A DNA stretch of 50,223 nt from positions 1 to 50,223 of the forward strand of contig NZ_JABXKJ010000008.1 of the NCBI RefSeq assembly GCF_017115085.1. Direction: 5' to 3'. This document shows, one piece after another, positions 33,328-41,146 of this stretch; the first letter of the stretch is position 1, and the number at the start of each line of letters is the position of its first letter. The notes under the pieces were generated by a model. It was not told where the DNA came from. It saw nothing but the letters and a program-made list of their open reading frames with translations, and searched no databases. Origin of the DNA: Nostoc sp. NMS7 (GTDB lineage Bacteria; Cyanobacteriota; Cyanobacteriia; Cyanobacteriales; Nostocaceae). The translations under genes were made by a program, and so were the position numbers.

Positions 33328-33639
33328 CTAATAATCATCAAGGGTACACAGTAGAGCTTGCAAGAACTCTGGCAGGTATTCATACTGCTGTAAAATAATA
33401 TCGGCTGTAGTCAAATACCATAAATGGTAGGTTTGGGGATTTTGATGAGTACGCCCTTGAGAAAACCAGGTGTTGACAGTTCTCAGATCAACCCGGCAAA
33501 CTTGAGCGATCAATTGCCGATTAAGATCCCAAGTAGCAACAAATTCCTGAAGATCCAAGATTGGTTCAGCATAAATATATGCTTTCAACCGTTTCAATTG
33601 AAGGGTAGTTAAAGGTCGAGGTGATTTAGGACTACTCAT
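33328..33639 (-). CDS. Helix-turn-helix protein
   Basis: A 103-residue protein. LNRQLIAQVCRVDLRTVNTW with WFSQGRTHQNP is a good helix-turn-helix with recognition helix DLRTVNTWF. The C-terminal part (HLWYLTTADIILQQYEYLPE) is helical. It overlaps the upstream gene by one base (TAATG), so it is translated with it. It probably binds DNA, possibly to regulate the operon. Confidence 0.6.
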   Translation of the reverse strand: MSSPKSPRPLTTLQLKRLKAYIYAEPILDLQEFVATWDLNRQLIAQVCRVDLRTVNTWFSQGRTHQNPQTYHLWYLTTADIILQQYEYLPEFLQALLCTLDDY

Positions 33640-34460
33640 TAAACCTTACCCAACAGGCATTCGACTTCATCTTCCCAAGCAAAAGTTGCTTTTACCCAAG
33701 CAGCACTAGTTGAGCTTTCATCTAAAAAAAGAATATAGCGGTACACCCATTGGCAGCGATGAGCAGCGTAGCAGAGGTAATAGCCAATTAATATCCCCCA
33801 TTCACTAGCGCCATCAATGGGAGTTAGGCGAACTCTATCTCCAATAGCATAGTACGGTGATGGGGTTTCTGATAGATTAGGAAGGTGCAAGGATTGAGGA
33901 TATTCCAATGTGATGGGCGCGGTAAAAGCATCAACTGAATGTGCGGTACGAATACTATGAAGATAATTGCTGACAAGTTCAAAGTTAATCGCTTGTAGTG
34001 ACTGTTTTATCAGTAAGGCAGCAATTAAACTAGACTCGGATTCAGTGAGGATAGGATATATCTGTTTTACTGTTTCTAATAAATTGGTGAGCGCAAAATC
34101 CTCCAGCGCTTGAGAATAACCTTTTTGATAAGCCAACTCACTTACAGTTGAAGTAGGACTTGGTGTTTTAGTCATCTTGTTATTTGAATGCGAACGCACA
34201 TAGATAGTTACCGCGACTGTTGCAAAATTTGTTAATTTTTCTTGTGGCTGGATCACAGTGTCGCCACGACAAGGTAGAGTTTCAACTTCAATAAAAGCGT
34301 GGTCTTCACTCTCACGCATCTGCTCACCAAAAATAGTTTCTATGATATCCTCTCCATCTAAGACGCTGCTTATATTTAATTTATCCTGAGTAAAATGAAC
34401 ATAAGCTCTTATTTTTATTCTCTGTGGGTCTTTATAACTGTTTATTTCTTCGTCTACCAT
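33639..34460 (-). CDS. Hypothetical protein of the anchored-ATPase operon
   Basis: A 273-residue protein of unknown family. The N-terminal 90 residues are beta-rich (RIKIRAYVHFTQDKLNISSV, VAVTIYVRSH). The centre is helical (LAYQKGYSQALEDFALTNLL). The C-terminal part (YYAIGDRVRLTPIDGASEWG, WVYRYILFLDESS) resembles a small SH3-like barrel. It lies 65 bp after the ATPase gene and overlaps the following gene by one base. A role with the ATPase is inferred from gene order only. Confidence 0.5.
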   Translation of the reverse strand: MVDEEINSYKDPQRIKIRAYVHFTQDKLNISSVLDGEDIIETIFGEQMRESEDHAFIEVETLPCRGDTVIQPQEKLTNFATVAVTIYVRSHSNNKMTKTPSPTSTVSELAYQKGYSQALEDFALTNLLETVKQIYPILTESESSLIAALLIKQSLQAINFELVSNYLHSIRTAHSVDAFTAPITLEYPQSLHLPNLSETPSPYYAIGDRVRLTPIDGASEWGILIGYYLCYAAHRCQWVYRYILFLDESSTSAAWVKATFAWEDEVECLLGKV

Positions 34461-34525
34461 GATTTAACTCCCTGGTTTTAATTCTGTAGTGAAGAACAGT
34501 TTAGAGACTTATTCAGGTCATCAAA

Positions 34526-36625
34526 CTAAAGTGCTAAAGAGTAAGTATTCCCGCAGTCCTTGCACTTAAATTTTTGTGTGCTTTTTGTCTTGCCATTTTT
34601 GACCTTGTGGATAGATCCACATTTAGGGCAGACACCCCCTATAGTTAAATCAACGTTGACATCACCACCTTTATTTGCAAGGCTTTTAGAACTATCTGTT
34701 GATTTCTGTTGATGGTTATCCACGCGGATATCATTCTCGGCTACCTCCGGTGCATTGCTTAAAATTGTGTGGTAATTGTAGCTGTCAAAGTTGGGTAGCT
34801 GAATAAACTGGGGTAGCCCACTGAGGGGAATAACTAAGGCGAATCGATAAGCTGAAGCGTCTGTAAAAACATCCAAACCTAACTCATGATTTTTATAATC
34901 ACAGTACTCTTGAATCTTTTTGTATTGCTCAAGTAATCTGGATTTATCTTCAGTAGTTACAGTTTTGAGTTTTTCTATAACCCCACCAGCATTTGAGCCA
35001 ATGTGCAGTTGTACGGCATTATTCCAGTTGGAATGAGTAAAGCCAGGTATTTCATTGGCATCTGAGGACTGGCCAATGTAGATAACGCCTATATCAGCAT
35101 GGCTACCTTCTTTCAAAGAAAATTTAATCAAGTCCTTGAATTCATTGCCTTTGAGACTAGAAATAGTATTGTCCAGTTCATCAAAAATGTAGAGAACGAA
35201 GCGATGGTTTTTACTATTCCGGCGCTCATCAATTAACTGGCACAGTTCACGCATTCCCACTAGGTTGTCTTTATGGGAAGTACCTTGTTTAGGCATATCC
35301 CAGTAGTCTTTTTTTGAACCATGCTGAGGATCGTAGAGGCGAATCTCACCATTGCCCCGACGTGAATTAAATATTGCTAGTGCTAGATTCTTGGCAGTTG
35401 GCGACTTTCCACCAGTAGTGCCAGCAGTGATTCTAACTCGTTCCCATTTTTTAACAAAAGACTCAAACTTGCTGGCGGGAATCCACAATCTATTAATTTC
35501 ATCTTCTTTGAAGGCTGGCTCCCGGCGGTAACTAACCACAATACAATCAGTTATTTCTAGCTTCCGAACTGATGTAATTTTGAATATTCCCAGCTTTTTA
35601 GCGATTGCCTGAGATTCCTTCTTAATGGCCTCCACAATAGCTTGAGAGTCAACAGAGCATGAATAACCATAGCCGACATCTACAGCACCATCACCTTTTA
35701 CTTGAAAACCTTTAACACTTAAAGCTAACCGAATATCACTAAATAAAGTACGCGCTATTTCATTGGCAATTTTCCCATTGATATCAAAACCAAATTCCCC
35801 ATACAGAGGTTCTGCTAAATCACCCTGCAATTGCTGCTGTAGTTGTGCTACACGCTCATTGAGTAATTCTATTTGACTAAGATAATTTTGTTGTTCTTCG
35901 GAGATTGCCTTACTGACTTCATCCAAATTATCGTTGTAACTACTCGCTAAACTCTTGATAATTTCAGCTTTGCTCTGGTGTCCGTGCGCGACTTTCTCAC
36001 CCCAGTTTTGCAGTCGTCTGAATAGCTGCATAGTTTCACTGGTTATCGCGTCATGCTCTTGATAAATCTTTTCCAATTCTTGAGATTTAGCAACCTGGAA
36101 ACGTTGATTAGCCTCGGTTTCTACTTGACTTTTAAAGTTAAACTCCCATTGCTCAGTTTCACTTTCCAGATATTCAATGCGTTGGGCATCTTTTTGAGTC
36201 CTTGTAGATAATTCATTTAATTTTCCCTGTAATTGGGCAATTAAACCTGTATTTTCTAGTTTGTTGTGACCTAACGAGTTTATGGTATTTCTTGCTGACT
36301 TAAGCTCATCCTTCAGGGATTCCAATTGGCTATTCACATTAACTAGTCTGGATTTACAGTTGTCAAATTCCCTAATTACTTTATGCAGTGTTTGACCTGC
36401 TTGTTCGTTCTTACTTTCGGCATCGTTCAATAGCCTCTGTGATTTAGTATCCGCAACAAGATAACTAATAAAACTCGCTGGTAATGCTCCCACACCAAGC
36501 ATAGATATTATTTTGGCTGTATCGTTGGCGAAACCTCCAGAAGCGATGCCTGCGGCAGGCTGCGCCAACGCCAAGCCAGCGCACAAGCCAAAAGCACTTA
36601 GCCCTAAGCTGTGAGATAATTTCAT
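34526..36625 (-). CDS. Membrane-anchored coiled-coil FtsK/HerA-like ATPase with zinc ribbon
   Basis: A 699-residue protein with an unusual layout. Residues 5-58 hold two hydrophobic segments (signal anchor and a membrane helix). Residues 65-270 are a long coiled coil. Residues 275-620 are a P-loop ATPase with Walker A AGTTGGKS (401-408), Walker B VLYIFDE (477-483) and a sensor-like IGQSS (517-521), in the style of FtsK/HerA/T4 coupling proteins. The last about 37 residues form a zinc ribbon (CPKCG...CKDCG), like those of IS1 InsA. It may pump or bridge DNA at the membrane during plasmid transfer or segregation. No relaxase is seen. Its ATG overlaps the upstream stop by 4 bp. Confidence 0.65.
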   Translation of the reverse strand: MKLSHSLGLSAFGLCAGLALAQPAAGIASGGFANDTAKIISMLGVGALPASFISYLVADTKSQRLLNDAESKNEQAGQTLHKVIREFDNCKSRLVNVNSQLESLKDELKSARNTINSLGHNKLENTGLIAQLQGKLNELSTRTQKDAQRIEYLESETEQWEFNFKSQVETEANQRFQVAKSQELEKIYQEHDAITSETMQLFRRLQNWGEKVAHGHQSKAEIIKSLASSYNDNLDEVSKAISEEQQNYLSQIELLNERVAQLQQQLQGDLAEPLYGEFGFDINGKIANEIARTLFSDIRLALSVKGFQVKGDGAVDVGYGYSCSVDSQAIVEAIKKESQAIAKKLGIFKITSVRKLEITDCIVVSYRREPAFKEDEINRLWIPASKFESFVKKWERVRITAGTTGGKSPTAKNLALAIFNSRRGNGEIRLYDPQHGSKKDYWDMPKQGTSHKDNLVGMRELCQLIDERRNSKNHRFVLYIFDELDNTISSLKGNEFKDLIKFSLKEGSHADIGVIYIGQSSDANEIPGFTHSNWNNAVQLHIGSNAGGVIEKLKTVTTEDKSRLLEQYKKIQEYCDYKNHELGLDVFTDASAYRFALVIPLSGLPQFIQLPNFDSYNYHTILSNAPEVAENDIRVDNHQQKSTDSSKSLANKGGDVNVDLTIGGVCPKCGSIHKVKNGKTKSTQKFKCKDCGNTYSLAL

Positions 36626-37296
36626 TCTTTCACCTCCAGATAATCGCCTAACTGTGCTTTAAAGTTTGCCAAGTTTCCTTGTGATTCAACAGTCTTTAGC
36701 CTTAATTCCTCAGCTTTTATTTGTGCTTGCAACAGCTTTTGATTTAGCTCATCTTTGCTGTAAACAGAGATATTCGTGTCGGAGATCGTTTTAACTTGGC
36801 TGACATCCAAGGAAACTGACTTCTGGGTAGTTACTTCTTTTTGATTGAGGTAATCCAAATAATTACCTTTGACTTTCTCAATTTCGGTAGCAGCCTGAAC
36901 ACCACTGCCAAAAGCCCGTGAGTGTTTAGCAATTACAGTAAATTTCTCGCGTGTCAGGTCTAGCGCGGCTCCCGTCAATTTCAGCGATCGCGTTGCACCT
37001 TCATAGATTTTCATCCCTTTGTCAAGCTGGCTTTGAGTTGCTTGTGGGAGATTATCAGGAGGATTAAGGGGATCTGAAATATGATACTGATTAGGCTGGA
37101 ATGGTGGCATCATTCCCGGTATTAAATCCGGCGTGACTGTCAGCAAACCAGGAATGCGAGTATCTATGGGAATTGTGCTAGATGTGGCAGAAGCGGGAGA
37201 CATGGAGTTATTGCTAGATGACCCGTTTCTCTTGCCTCCTGCTAATTTTTGCGCTACAGTTTCGGCAGCTAATTTTGTCGTGTCGATTTTAGCCAT
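36622..37296 (-). CDS. Hypothetical protein upstream of the anchored ATPase
   Basis: A 224-residue protein. The first 80 residues are Ser/Pro-rich and disordered (GSSSNNSMSPASATSSTIPI). The rest is helical and coiled-coil-like (LNQKLLQAQIKAEELRLKTV). It overlaps the ATPase gene by 4 bp and the upstream 82-residue gene by 8 bp, so it is translationally coupled at both ends. It may be a structural partner of the ATPase coiled coil. The family is not recognised. Confidence 0.55.
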   Translation of the reverse strand: MAKIDTTKLAAETVAQKLAGGKRNGSSSNNSMSPASATSSTIPIDTRIPGLLTVTPDLIPGMMPPFQPNQYHISDPLNPPDNLPQATQSQLDKGMKIYEGATRSLKLTGAALDLTREKFTVIAKHSRAFGSGVQAATEIEKVKGNYLDYLNQKEVTTQKSVSLDVSQVKTISDTNISVYSKDELNQKLLQAQIKAEELRLKTVESQGNLANFKAQLGDYLEVKE

Positions 37297-37537
37297 TGTT
37301 GAAGAACTTTCTGGTATTTAGTAGGGATTGGTATTGAATTTGCAACTGCTGAAATGCTTTATCGATTTCGCTAAACTCCAGCACCAGTTGCTCATCTAAG
37401 TCATATTTTTTTAGGACTTGTTGTAACTCCGCCTGATCCGTCTTGGCATCCTGAATTTGGCTATTTAAGTCATCCTGCATGGTAGTATTGACGGGTATCT
37501 GATGCTTAAAAGCTCTCATTGATTTTGAGAGCATCAA
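37289..37537 (-). CDS. Small coiled-coil protein
   Basis: An 82-residue, almost wholly helical protein (DDLNSQIQDAKTDQAELQQV, EIDKAFQQLQIQYQSLLNTR). It probably forms a coiled coil with the neighbouring operon proteins. It overlaps the next gene by 8 bp. The start is the first ATG; an internal ATG (MQDDLNSQ) is possible. Confidence 0.5.
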   Translation of the reverse strand: MMLSKSMRAFKHQIPVNTTMQDDLNSQIQDAKTDQAELQQVLKKYDLDEQLVLEFSEIDKAFQQLQIQYQSLLNTRKFFNNG

Positions 37538-37545
37538 TTCTCGCT

Positions 37546-37764
37546 TTACTTGTTAGCGGTTCTATTCTGTGATGTCGGCTGTGGCTGAGGATTACGAGAA
37601 GTTGTCCCAAATGCACCAAACGCTGTAGCGCATAATATCGCCAGTCCTGCTATCATCAATAGTTTTGATAGATTTGCCAATTGTTGTCTATCGCCAGAAA
37701 AATCGATTTTCACGATCCCAACTCCTTTGTATTTTTCGCAATAATCATTCTGCGAAACCTTCAA
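37546..37764 (-). CDS. Small single-span membrane protein
   Basis: A 72-residue protein with one hydrophobic helix (SKLLMIAGLAILCATAFGAF, about residues 33-52) and a Pro/Gln/Asn-rich tail. A later GTG (VKIDFSGDRQQ) could be the true start. It overlaps the upstream gene by 20 bp. In an operon with an anchored ATPase it could be a membrane partner. Confidence 0.5.
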   Translation of the reverse strand: MKVSQNDYCEKYKGVGIVKIDFSGDRQQLANLSKLLMIAGLAILCATAFGAFGTTSRNPQPQPTSQNRTANK

Positions 37765-37975
37765 ACTCAGACACTTCTAAGTCAGCAGTAGCAGCCCATT
37801 GCAGATAATTAAAATATTGCTTAACGTCACCGATCGCAACGTCACAATCAAAGCGCAAACCTTTAAACTCTGGATGTTGGCGGATTTGTACGAGTAATTC
37901 TTGCGCTTGAGAAACTAACTCTGGCAAGGAATGACTATTTATCTCTGGTTGAATTCCGAGAATTATACTTGTCAT
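37745..37975 (-). CDS. Hypothetical small acidic protein
   Basis: A 76-residue protein with ELVSQAQELLVQIRQHPEFK and a Trp/Phe-containing end (VKQYFNYLQWAATADLEVSE). No family is recognised. It lies between the 225-residue gene (67 bp gap) and the small membrane protein gene, whose start it overlaps. Confidence 0.5.
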   Translation of the reverse strand: MTSIILGIQPEINSHSLPELVSQAQELLVQIRQHPEFKGLRFDCDVAIGDVKQYFNYLQWAATADLEVSEFEGFAE

Positions 37976-38042
37976 AAGCTGAATAATTTTTCTAGTAACC
38001 AGTTAGTGAAGTCCAAAGGGGATAACAGAATGTTGATCGCTC

Positions 38043-38720
38043 TCACACGATCAGCTTTTTTCCCAGATCGCTGATAATTCCCTCAATCTCTAGAGTGAGA
38101 TCACTTTCATCTGAGGTAATCTGCACAGGTTCTTTAGCCAAACTCGTTAAATCCCTAATCGCTCCCAAATATCCTTGCTTTTGGTACTGCCAGCGCTGGT
38201 TAATGCTCTCTACTAATTCCGCATCTCGCGCCGCTAGGTTATTTAGGATCAGTTGATTTTTAACTTGGGCGATAGCATCTACTAATTCAACTTCTTGCCC
38301 CGCTTGCCTCGCTAGTTGGTCAATTAGGGTGAGTTGGGCGTTGGATGCGGGAGATTGGATAGGTTGCGCTAAATGTTGCTGTTGTTGGCTGACAGAGAGG
38401 GTACTTTCTGGCTGTTCTGTGGCTAGGTTAGATACTTGTTCTGTGAGAGTTTCGGTATTTTCGGGCAATTCTGAGGTACTGCTAGCTTCATCCGGCAACT
38501 GTGATCCTGTGTCGGGTAACTGTGACTGTGTGCCTTGCAACTGCTTAATTGTCGCTTGGTAATCAAGCATAGGAATAGCTTTTACAGTATCAAAGTCATC
38601 TGGGCGGACATAAGAGAGAGCCAACCTAAAGGCTGTTTCGTTCTGTCCAGATTCAAGCAAAGCTTCGTTAATGGTGATTGTATCTGCCGTTGCTGCTGTG
38701 CTTTTTTTCCGTAATGCCAT
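38043..38720 (-). CDS. Hypothetical protein, second gene of the operon
   Basis: A 225-residue protein. The N-terminal 60 residues look folded (ITINEALLESGQNETAFRLA). A long Gln/Ser/Pro/Thr-rich linker follows (about 61-125). The C-terminal 100 residues are helical (AQLTLIDQLARQAGQEVELV, LTSLAKEP). It starts 3 bp after the upstream stop. The function is unknown. The linker between two ordered parts suggests an adaptor. Confidence 0.5.
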   Translation of the reverse strand: MALRKKSTAATADTITINEALLESGQNETAFRLALSYVRPDDFDTVKAIPMLDYQATIKQLQGTQSQLPDTGSQLPDEASSTSELPENTETLTEQVSNLATEQPESTLSVSQQQQHLAQPIQSPASNAQLTLIDQLARQAGQEVELVDAIAQVKNQLILNNLAARDAELVESINQRWQYQKQGYLGAIRDLTSLAKEPVQITSDESDLTLEIEGIISDLGKKLIV

Positions 38721-38723
38721 GAT

Positions 38724-39092
38724 TTACGCTCCCTTTTGTATTTTTTGGATTTGCTGGAATGATTGTTCATAGCGGTATCTAGAAAAATCATTCGGGTTTT
38801 TGGCGATATAACCTTTCACACGATCGCCACGCCGCAACTGTGCCATCAGCCGACCTACACGACTTAAAACCCATCCTTGATAGGGTGACAAGGGCGATTC
38901 ACGGTCAACGCTTCCATCGTGGGCTTTGGGGTAAGCATTCCGAAAAGACTCTATTCGCCAAAATGCTATGTTTTCCCAAATCACAAGGGTAGAACGGGCA
39001 ACTCCTAAAACTTCAGCCAAATGTGTCTTTGTAGCTGGAAAGTCAAGGAATAAATCTAAGTCTGTGGAATGTTTGCTCCGTCTAGGTTTCAT
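38724..39092 (-). CDS. Helix-turn-helix protein leading the ATPase operon
   Basis: A 122-residue protein. TKTHLAEVLGVARSTLVIWE is a clear helix-turn-helix; the rest (PLSPYQGWVLSRVGRLMAQL, RRGDRVKGYIAKNP) is basic. It is the first gene of the minus-strand operon and probably regulates it. A ribbon-helix-helix gene starts divergently about 280 bp away, so the space between holds both promoters. Confidence 0.65.
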   Translation of the reverse strand: MKPRRSKHSTDLDLFLDFPATKTHLAEVLGVARSTLVIWENIAFWRIESFRNAYPKAHDGSVDRESPLSPYQGWVLSRVGRLMAQLRRGDRVKGYIAKNPNDFSRYRYEQSFQQIQKIQKGA

Positions 39093-39373
39093 GGGTTTAC
39101 TACAATAATCAATTTGAATGAAATATTAACTAGCTAACAATCACAATAAGTACACATCAGGATGTAGCACCCAAATGCTAAACCCCTGACTCTGTAAGTC
39201 GTTGGGGTACTTGTGGGACGCTATTCAGTGGCTTCTTGTTGATCGATTGCTAACTATAAGGTATGTTAGGCTATATAGGTCGGTTATGTCAACACGGTCA
39301 GGTAGGGTTTTTCAGATAACACAAAGTAAGCCAAAATAGGTTAGCTAGCGTTACTGTCCTATATGCGATATTT

Positions 39374-39529
39374 ATGTCAGAAGACAAAACCGTAAGTTTT
39401 AGAGTTTTCCTGGACGACTCGGAAAGGACATTATTTAAAGTTGCCTGTGCCGAGGAGAAAACAACTATGAGCCAAAAATCTAGAGAATTGATTAGTGAAT
39501 GGGTAAAAACTCGTAAAAAAGACAAATAA
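39374..39529 (+). CDS. Short ribbon-helix-helix protein
   Basis: A 51-residue protein: EDKTVSFRVFLDDSERTLFK, then CAEEKTTMSQKSRELISEWV. The N-terminal strand followed by two helices is a textbook CopG/MetJ-type ribbon-helix-helix domain. It is followed after 2 bp by the coiled-coil gene. It probably controls the shared divergent promoter region. It is short but convincing. Confidence 0.65.
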   Translation: MSEDKTVSFRVFLDDSERTLFKVACAEEKTTMSQKSRELISEWVKTRKKDK

Positions 39530-39531
39530 AC

Positions 39532-39810
39532 ATGACAGAAGCACAAATCCAAGATATTTACTCACGCTTAGACAGTCTTACATCTGAGGTCAACTCACTC
39601 AAATTGCTTACTGGGACAATTGGCACGAGCCAAGCAGCGATCGCTCAAATCTATAGCAGGCTGGATATCTTCGCGGAAACCACCAACAGCAATTTTGCAC
39701 AAATTAGCCAGCGTTTTGACCGTGTTGAAACTGTGCAAGCCCAACAATCCCAACAATTAGCGGAGATTTTGCGGATACTGCGCGATCGCAATGGCGGAAG
39801 TGGATTGTGA
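39532..39810 (+). CDS. Small coiled-coil protein
   Basis: A 92-residue protein with heptad-like repeats: IYSRLDSLTSEVNSLKLLTG, IAQIYSRLDIFAETTNSNFA, RFDRVETVQAQQSQQLAEIL. Two internal copies of IYSRLD suggest duplication. It is translated with the ribbon-helix-helix gene. Its stop TGA overlaps the GTG of the first micro-ORF. The function is unknown; it is likely a multimerising partner. Confidence 0.55.
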   Translation: MTEAQIQDIYSRLDSLTSEVNSLKLLTGTIGTSQAAIAQIYSRLDIFAETTNSNFAQISQRFDRVETVQAQQSQQLAEILRILRDRNGGSGL

Positions 39811-39935
39811 ATAAAAACTTGCTCACCATTCTCAATAAAGGTTGCACACCCCCTATGTGCATAGTTAAAAACTTAAATCTGACTATTGAGAACTCCAAAC
39901 AATGCTGCCAGAATCTAACTTTTATCGACTTTTAA
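39807..39935 (+). CDS. Micro-ORF 1 of the tandem array
   Basis: A 42-codon frame from GTG, overlapping the previous stop (GTGA). It reads MNKNLLTILNKGCTPPMC, then IVKNLNLTIENSKQCCQNL. The GCTPPMC segment matches GCIPPIC of micro-ORF 2. It is probably translated by coupling. The function is unknown. Confidence 0.4.
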   Translation: MNKNLLTILNKGCTPPMCIVKNLNLTIENSKQCCQNLTFIDF

Positions 39936-40011
39936 GTAGGCTTTAACCCAGTAGTAGCAAGGACTTTAGTGTTTTAAAAGGTCAGGTGCAAATACTTGAG
40001 AAATCCAAAAA

Positions 40012-40101
40012 ATGACTAGAAAATTACTGGCTATTGTCAATAAAGGTTGCATACCCCCTATATGCAATTGTTGGAACAAATTTGTTCACTATTCTCAATA
40101 A
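40012..40101 (+). CDS. Micro-ORF 2 of the tandem array
   Basis: A 29-codon frame: MTRKLLAIVNKGCIPPICNC, then WNKFVHYSQ. The start resembles micro-ORFs 1 and 4. A related frame (LFTILNKECTSAC) follows at 40082-40138 without an ATG. Whether the peptide is made is unknown. Confidence 0.35.
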   Translation: MTRKLLAIVNKGCIPPICNCWNKFVHYSQ

Positions 40102-40128
40102 AGAATGCACAAGCGCTTGTGCATTCTT
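40101..40128. repeat. 28-bp perfect palindrome
   Basis: The left half AAGAATGCACAAGC is followed directly by its exact reverse complement, with no spacer; the centre is GC|GC. A 14-bp version, CACAAGCGCTTGTG, lies at 40310-40323 in the next unit. Gapless palindromes of this size are rare and are typical of dimer-binding sites, or of hairpin-telomere targets. Confidence 0.85.
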
Positions 40129-40272
40129 AGAAACTTAGATTGGACTTTTGGAGACTTAAACGATATTACCGAAGTCTGACTTTTCTTGATTTGAGATTAG
40201 GCTTAAACCCAGATGTACGTATGGTTCGACTAATTAAAGAGTTTAACTGTAAATACTTGAGGAATTGAAATA

Positions 40273-40452
40273 ATGATTAAAAAATTACTAGCTATTTTAA
40301 ATGGAGAATCACAAGCGCTTGTGTCATCGGAGAAACTTGACTTGTATTTTTATAATGTCCAAAATATATTATTCTATATGTACTTTTCTCGATTTAATGG
40401 CGGACTGCAACTCAGTCACACAAGGGTTTTCAGGGAATTAGAAGTTGAATGA
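40273..40452 (+). CDS. Micro-ORF 4 of the tandem array
   Basis: A 59-codon frame: MIKKLLAILNGESQALVSSE, then KLDLYFYNVQNILFYMYFSR. It is the longest member and includes the 14-bp palindrome in its coding sequence. TTGAGGAAT 12-14 bp before the ATG resembles a weak ribosome-binding region that is shared with micro-ORF 2. A further start (MLKIITKEQKLPEYFE) follows at 40457-40507. Confidence 0.4.
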   Translation: MIKKLLAILNGESQALVSSEKLDLYFYNVQNILFYMYFSRFNGGLQLSHTRVFRELEVE

Positions 40453-40600
40453 CAAATGCTTAAAATAATTACAAAAGAACAGAAATTACCTGAGTATTTT
40501 GAATAGAAAATCACAATCGCTCGTAATTACCTGAGTAAAATACAAATTTTGTACGTGCATAACGACAAAAAAGTTCACACTAGAGATTAAGACTAAAGCG

Positions 40601-40834
40601 GTGATAAAATCAATCCAAAACCTGTTAAGCCATCTATTAGGTCTTATAACTATTTACAAAACCTACCCCGAAAAAAGAATTGTAAACAGGACTAATGATG
40701 GGGATGAAATTCTAAAAGCCATGCAGAAATTTGCAAAACAAAATATCTCGCCAGTGATCCAGCAAGGCAAATTAGATACTATACTGATAGTGGCTTTGTC
40801 CCATCAAACCACTACTGAGGAGGTGTGTAAGTAA
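40601..40834 (+). CDS. Hypothetical protein after the micro-ORF array
   Basis: A 77-codon frame from GTG. The N-terminus MIKSIQNLLSHLLG is faintly like the micro-ORF starts (MIKKLLAIL), so this may be the full-length member of the family. The rest is KMQKFAKQNI-type helical sequence (ILKAMQKFAKQNISPVIQQG). It lies upstream of the rep operon in the same direction. Confidence 0.45.
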   Translation: MIKSIQNLLSHLLGLITIYKTYPEKRIVNRTNDGDEILKAMQKFAKQNISPVIQQGKLDTILIVALSHQTTTEEVCK

Positions 40835-40865
40835 AGATTCTTCGGTTTAACTGATTTTAACTGAA

Positions 40866-41030
40866 GTGCCCGTAGTTCAATTGTTTCAAAACTTGGAGCG
40901 ACTGGTTCCAGAAGAATTTAAAGATGCGTTTGCTTGCCGGCGGATTCATCTAAAAAATTCAAAAAGGGGATTACCAGAGCGCTCTGCATTGGGGGAATTA
41001 AATACCACCAAACCACATCTCTTACTATAA
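40866..41030 (+). CDS. Possible small protein
   Basis: A 54-codon frame from GTG encodes VVQLFQNLERLVPEEFKDAF and ACRRIHLKNSKRGLPERSAL. The sequence is protein-like, but the start is weak and there is no family match. It may be a remnant. Its position between two plus-strand genes allows cotranscription with rep. Confidence 0.3.
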   Translation: MPVVQLFQNLERLVPEEFKDAFACRRIHLKNSKRGLPERSALGELNTTKPHLLL

Positions 41031-41146
41031 ACTAATTTTGCTTCTTTGTGGCAAAGATTAGAATTAGAGAATTTTTAGGGTCAGTGTGCTGTTTGCTTCC
41101 CCCTTCACTTCATTAATTTAGGGAATCAAACCCAAGCGCCAAAACA

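Larger units (their letters stand above)
39807..40600 (+). repeat. Tandem array of diverged micro-ORF units
   Basis: Units of roughly 60-220 bp are repeated with drift. Each has a start codon, a peptide beginning like M-x-K-L-L-A-I-L-N, a palindromic core, and a shared tail (AGGCTTTAACCCAG / AGGCTTAAACCCAG, then AAATACTTGAG before the next start). Palindromic cores differ between units: GCAC...GTGC, GCAT...ATGC, the 28-bp palindrome, ACAAGCGCTTGT, and a decayed version. It lies directly upstream of the rep operon. Confidence 0.7.

Noticed and set aside
39807..40600. Possible CRISPR array
   Set aside because: The repeats are diverged, unequal in length and contain start codons; there are no constant direct repeats with unique spacers, and no cas genes are in the window.
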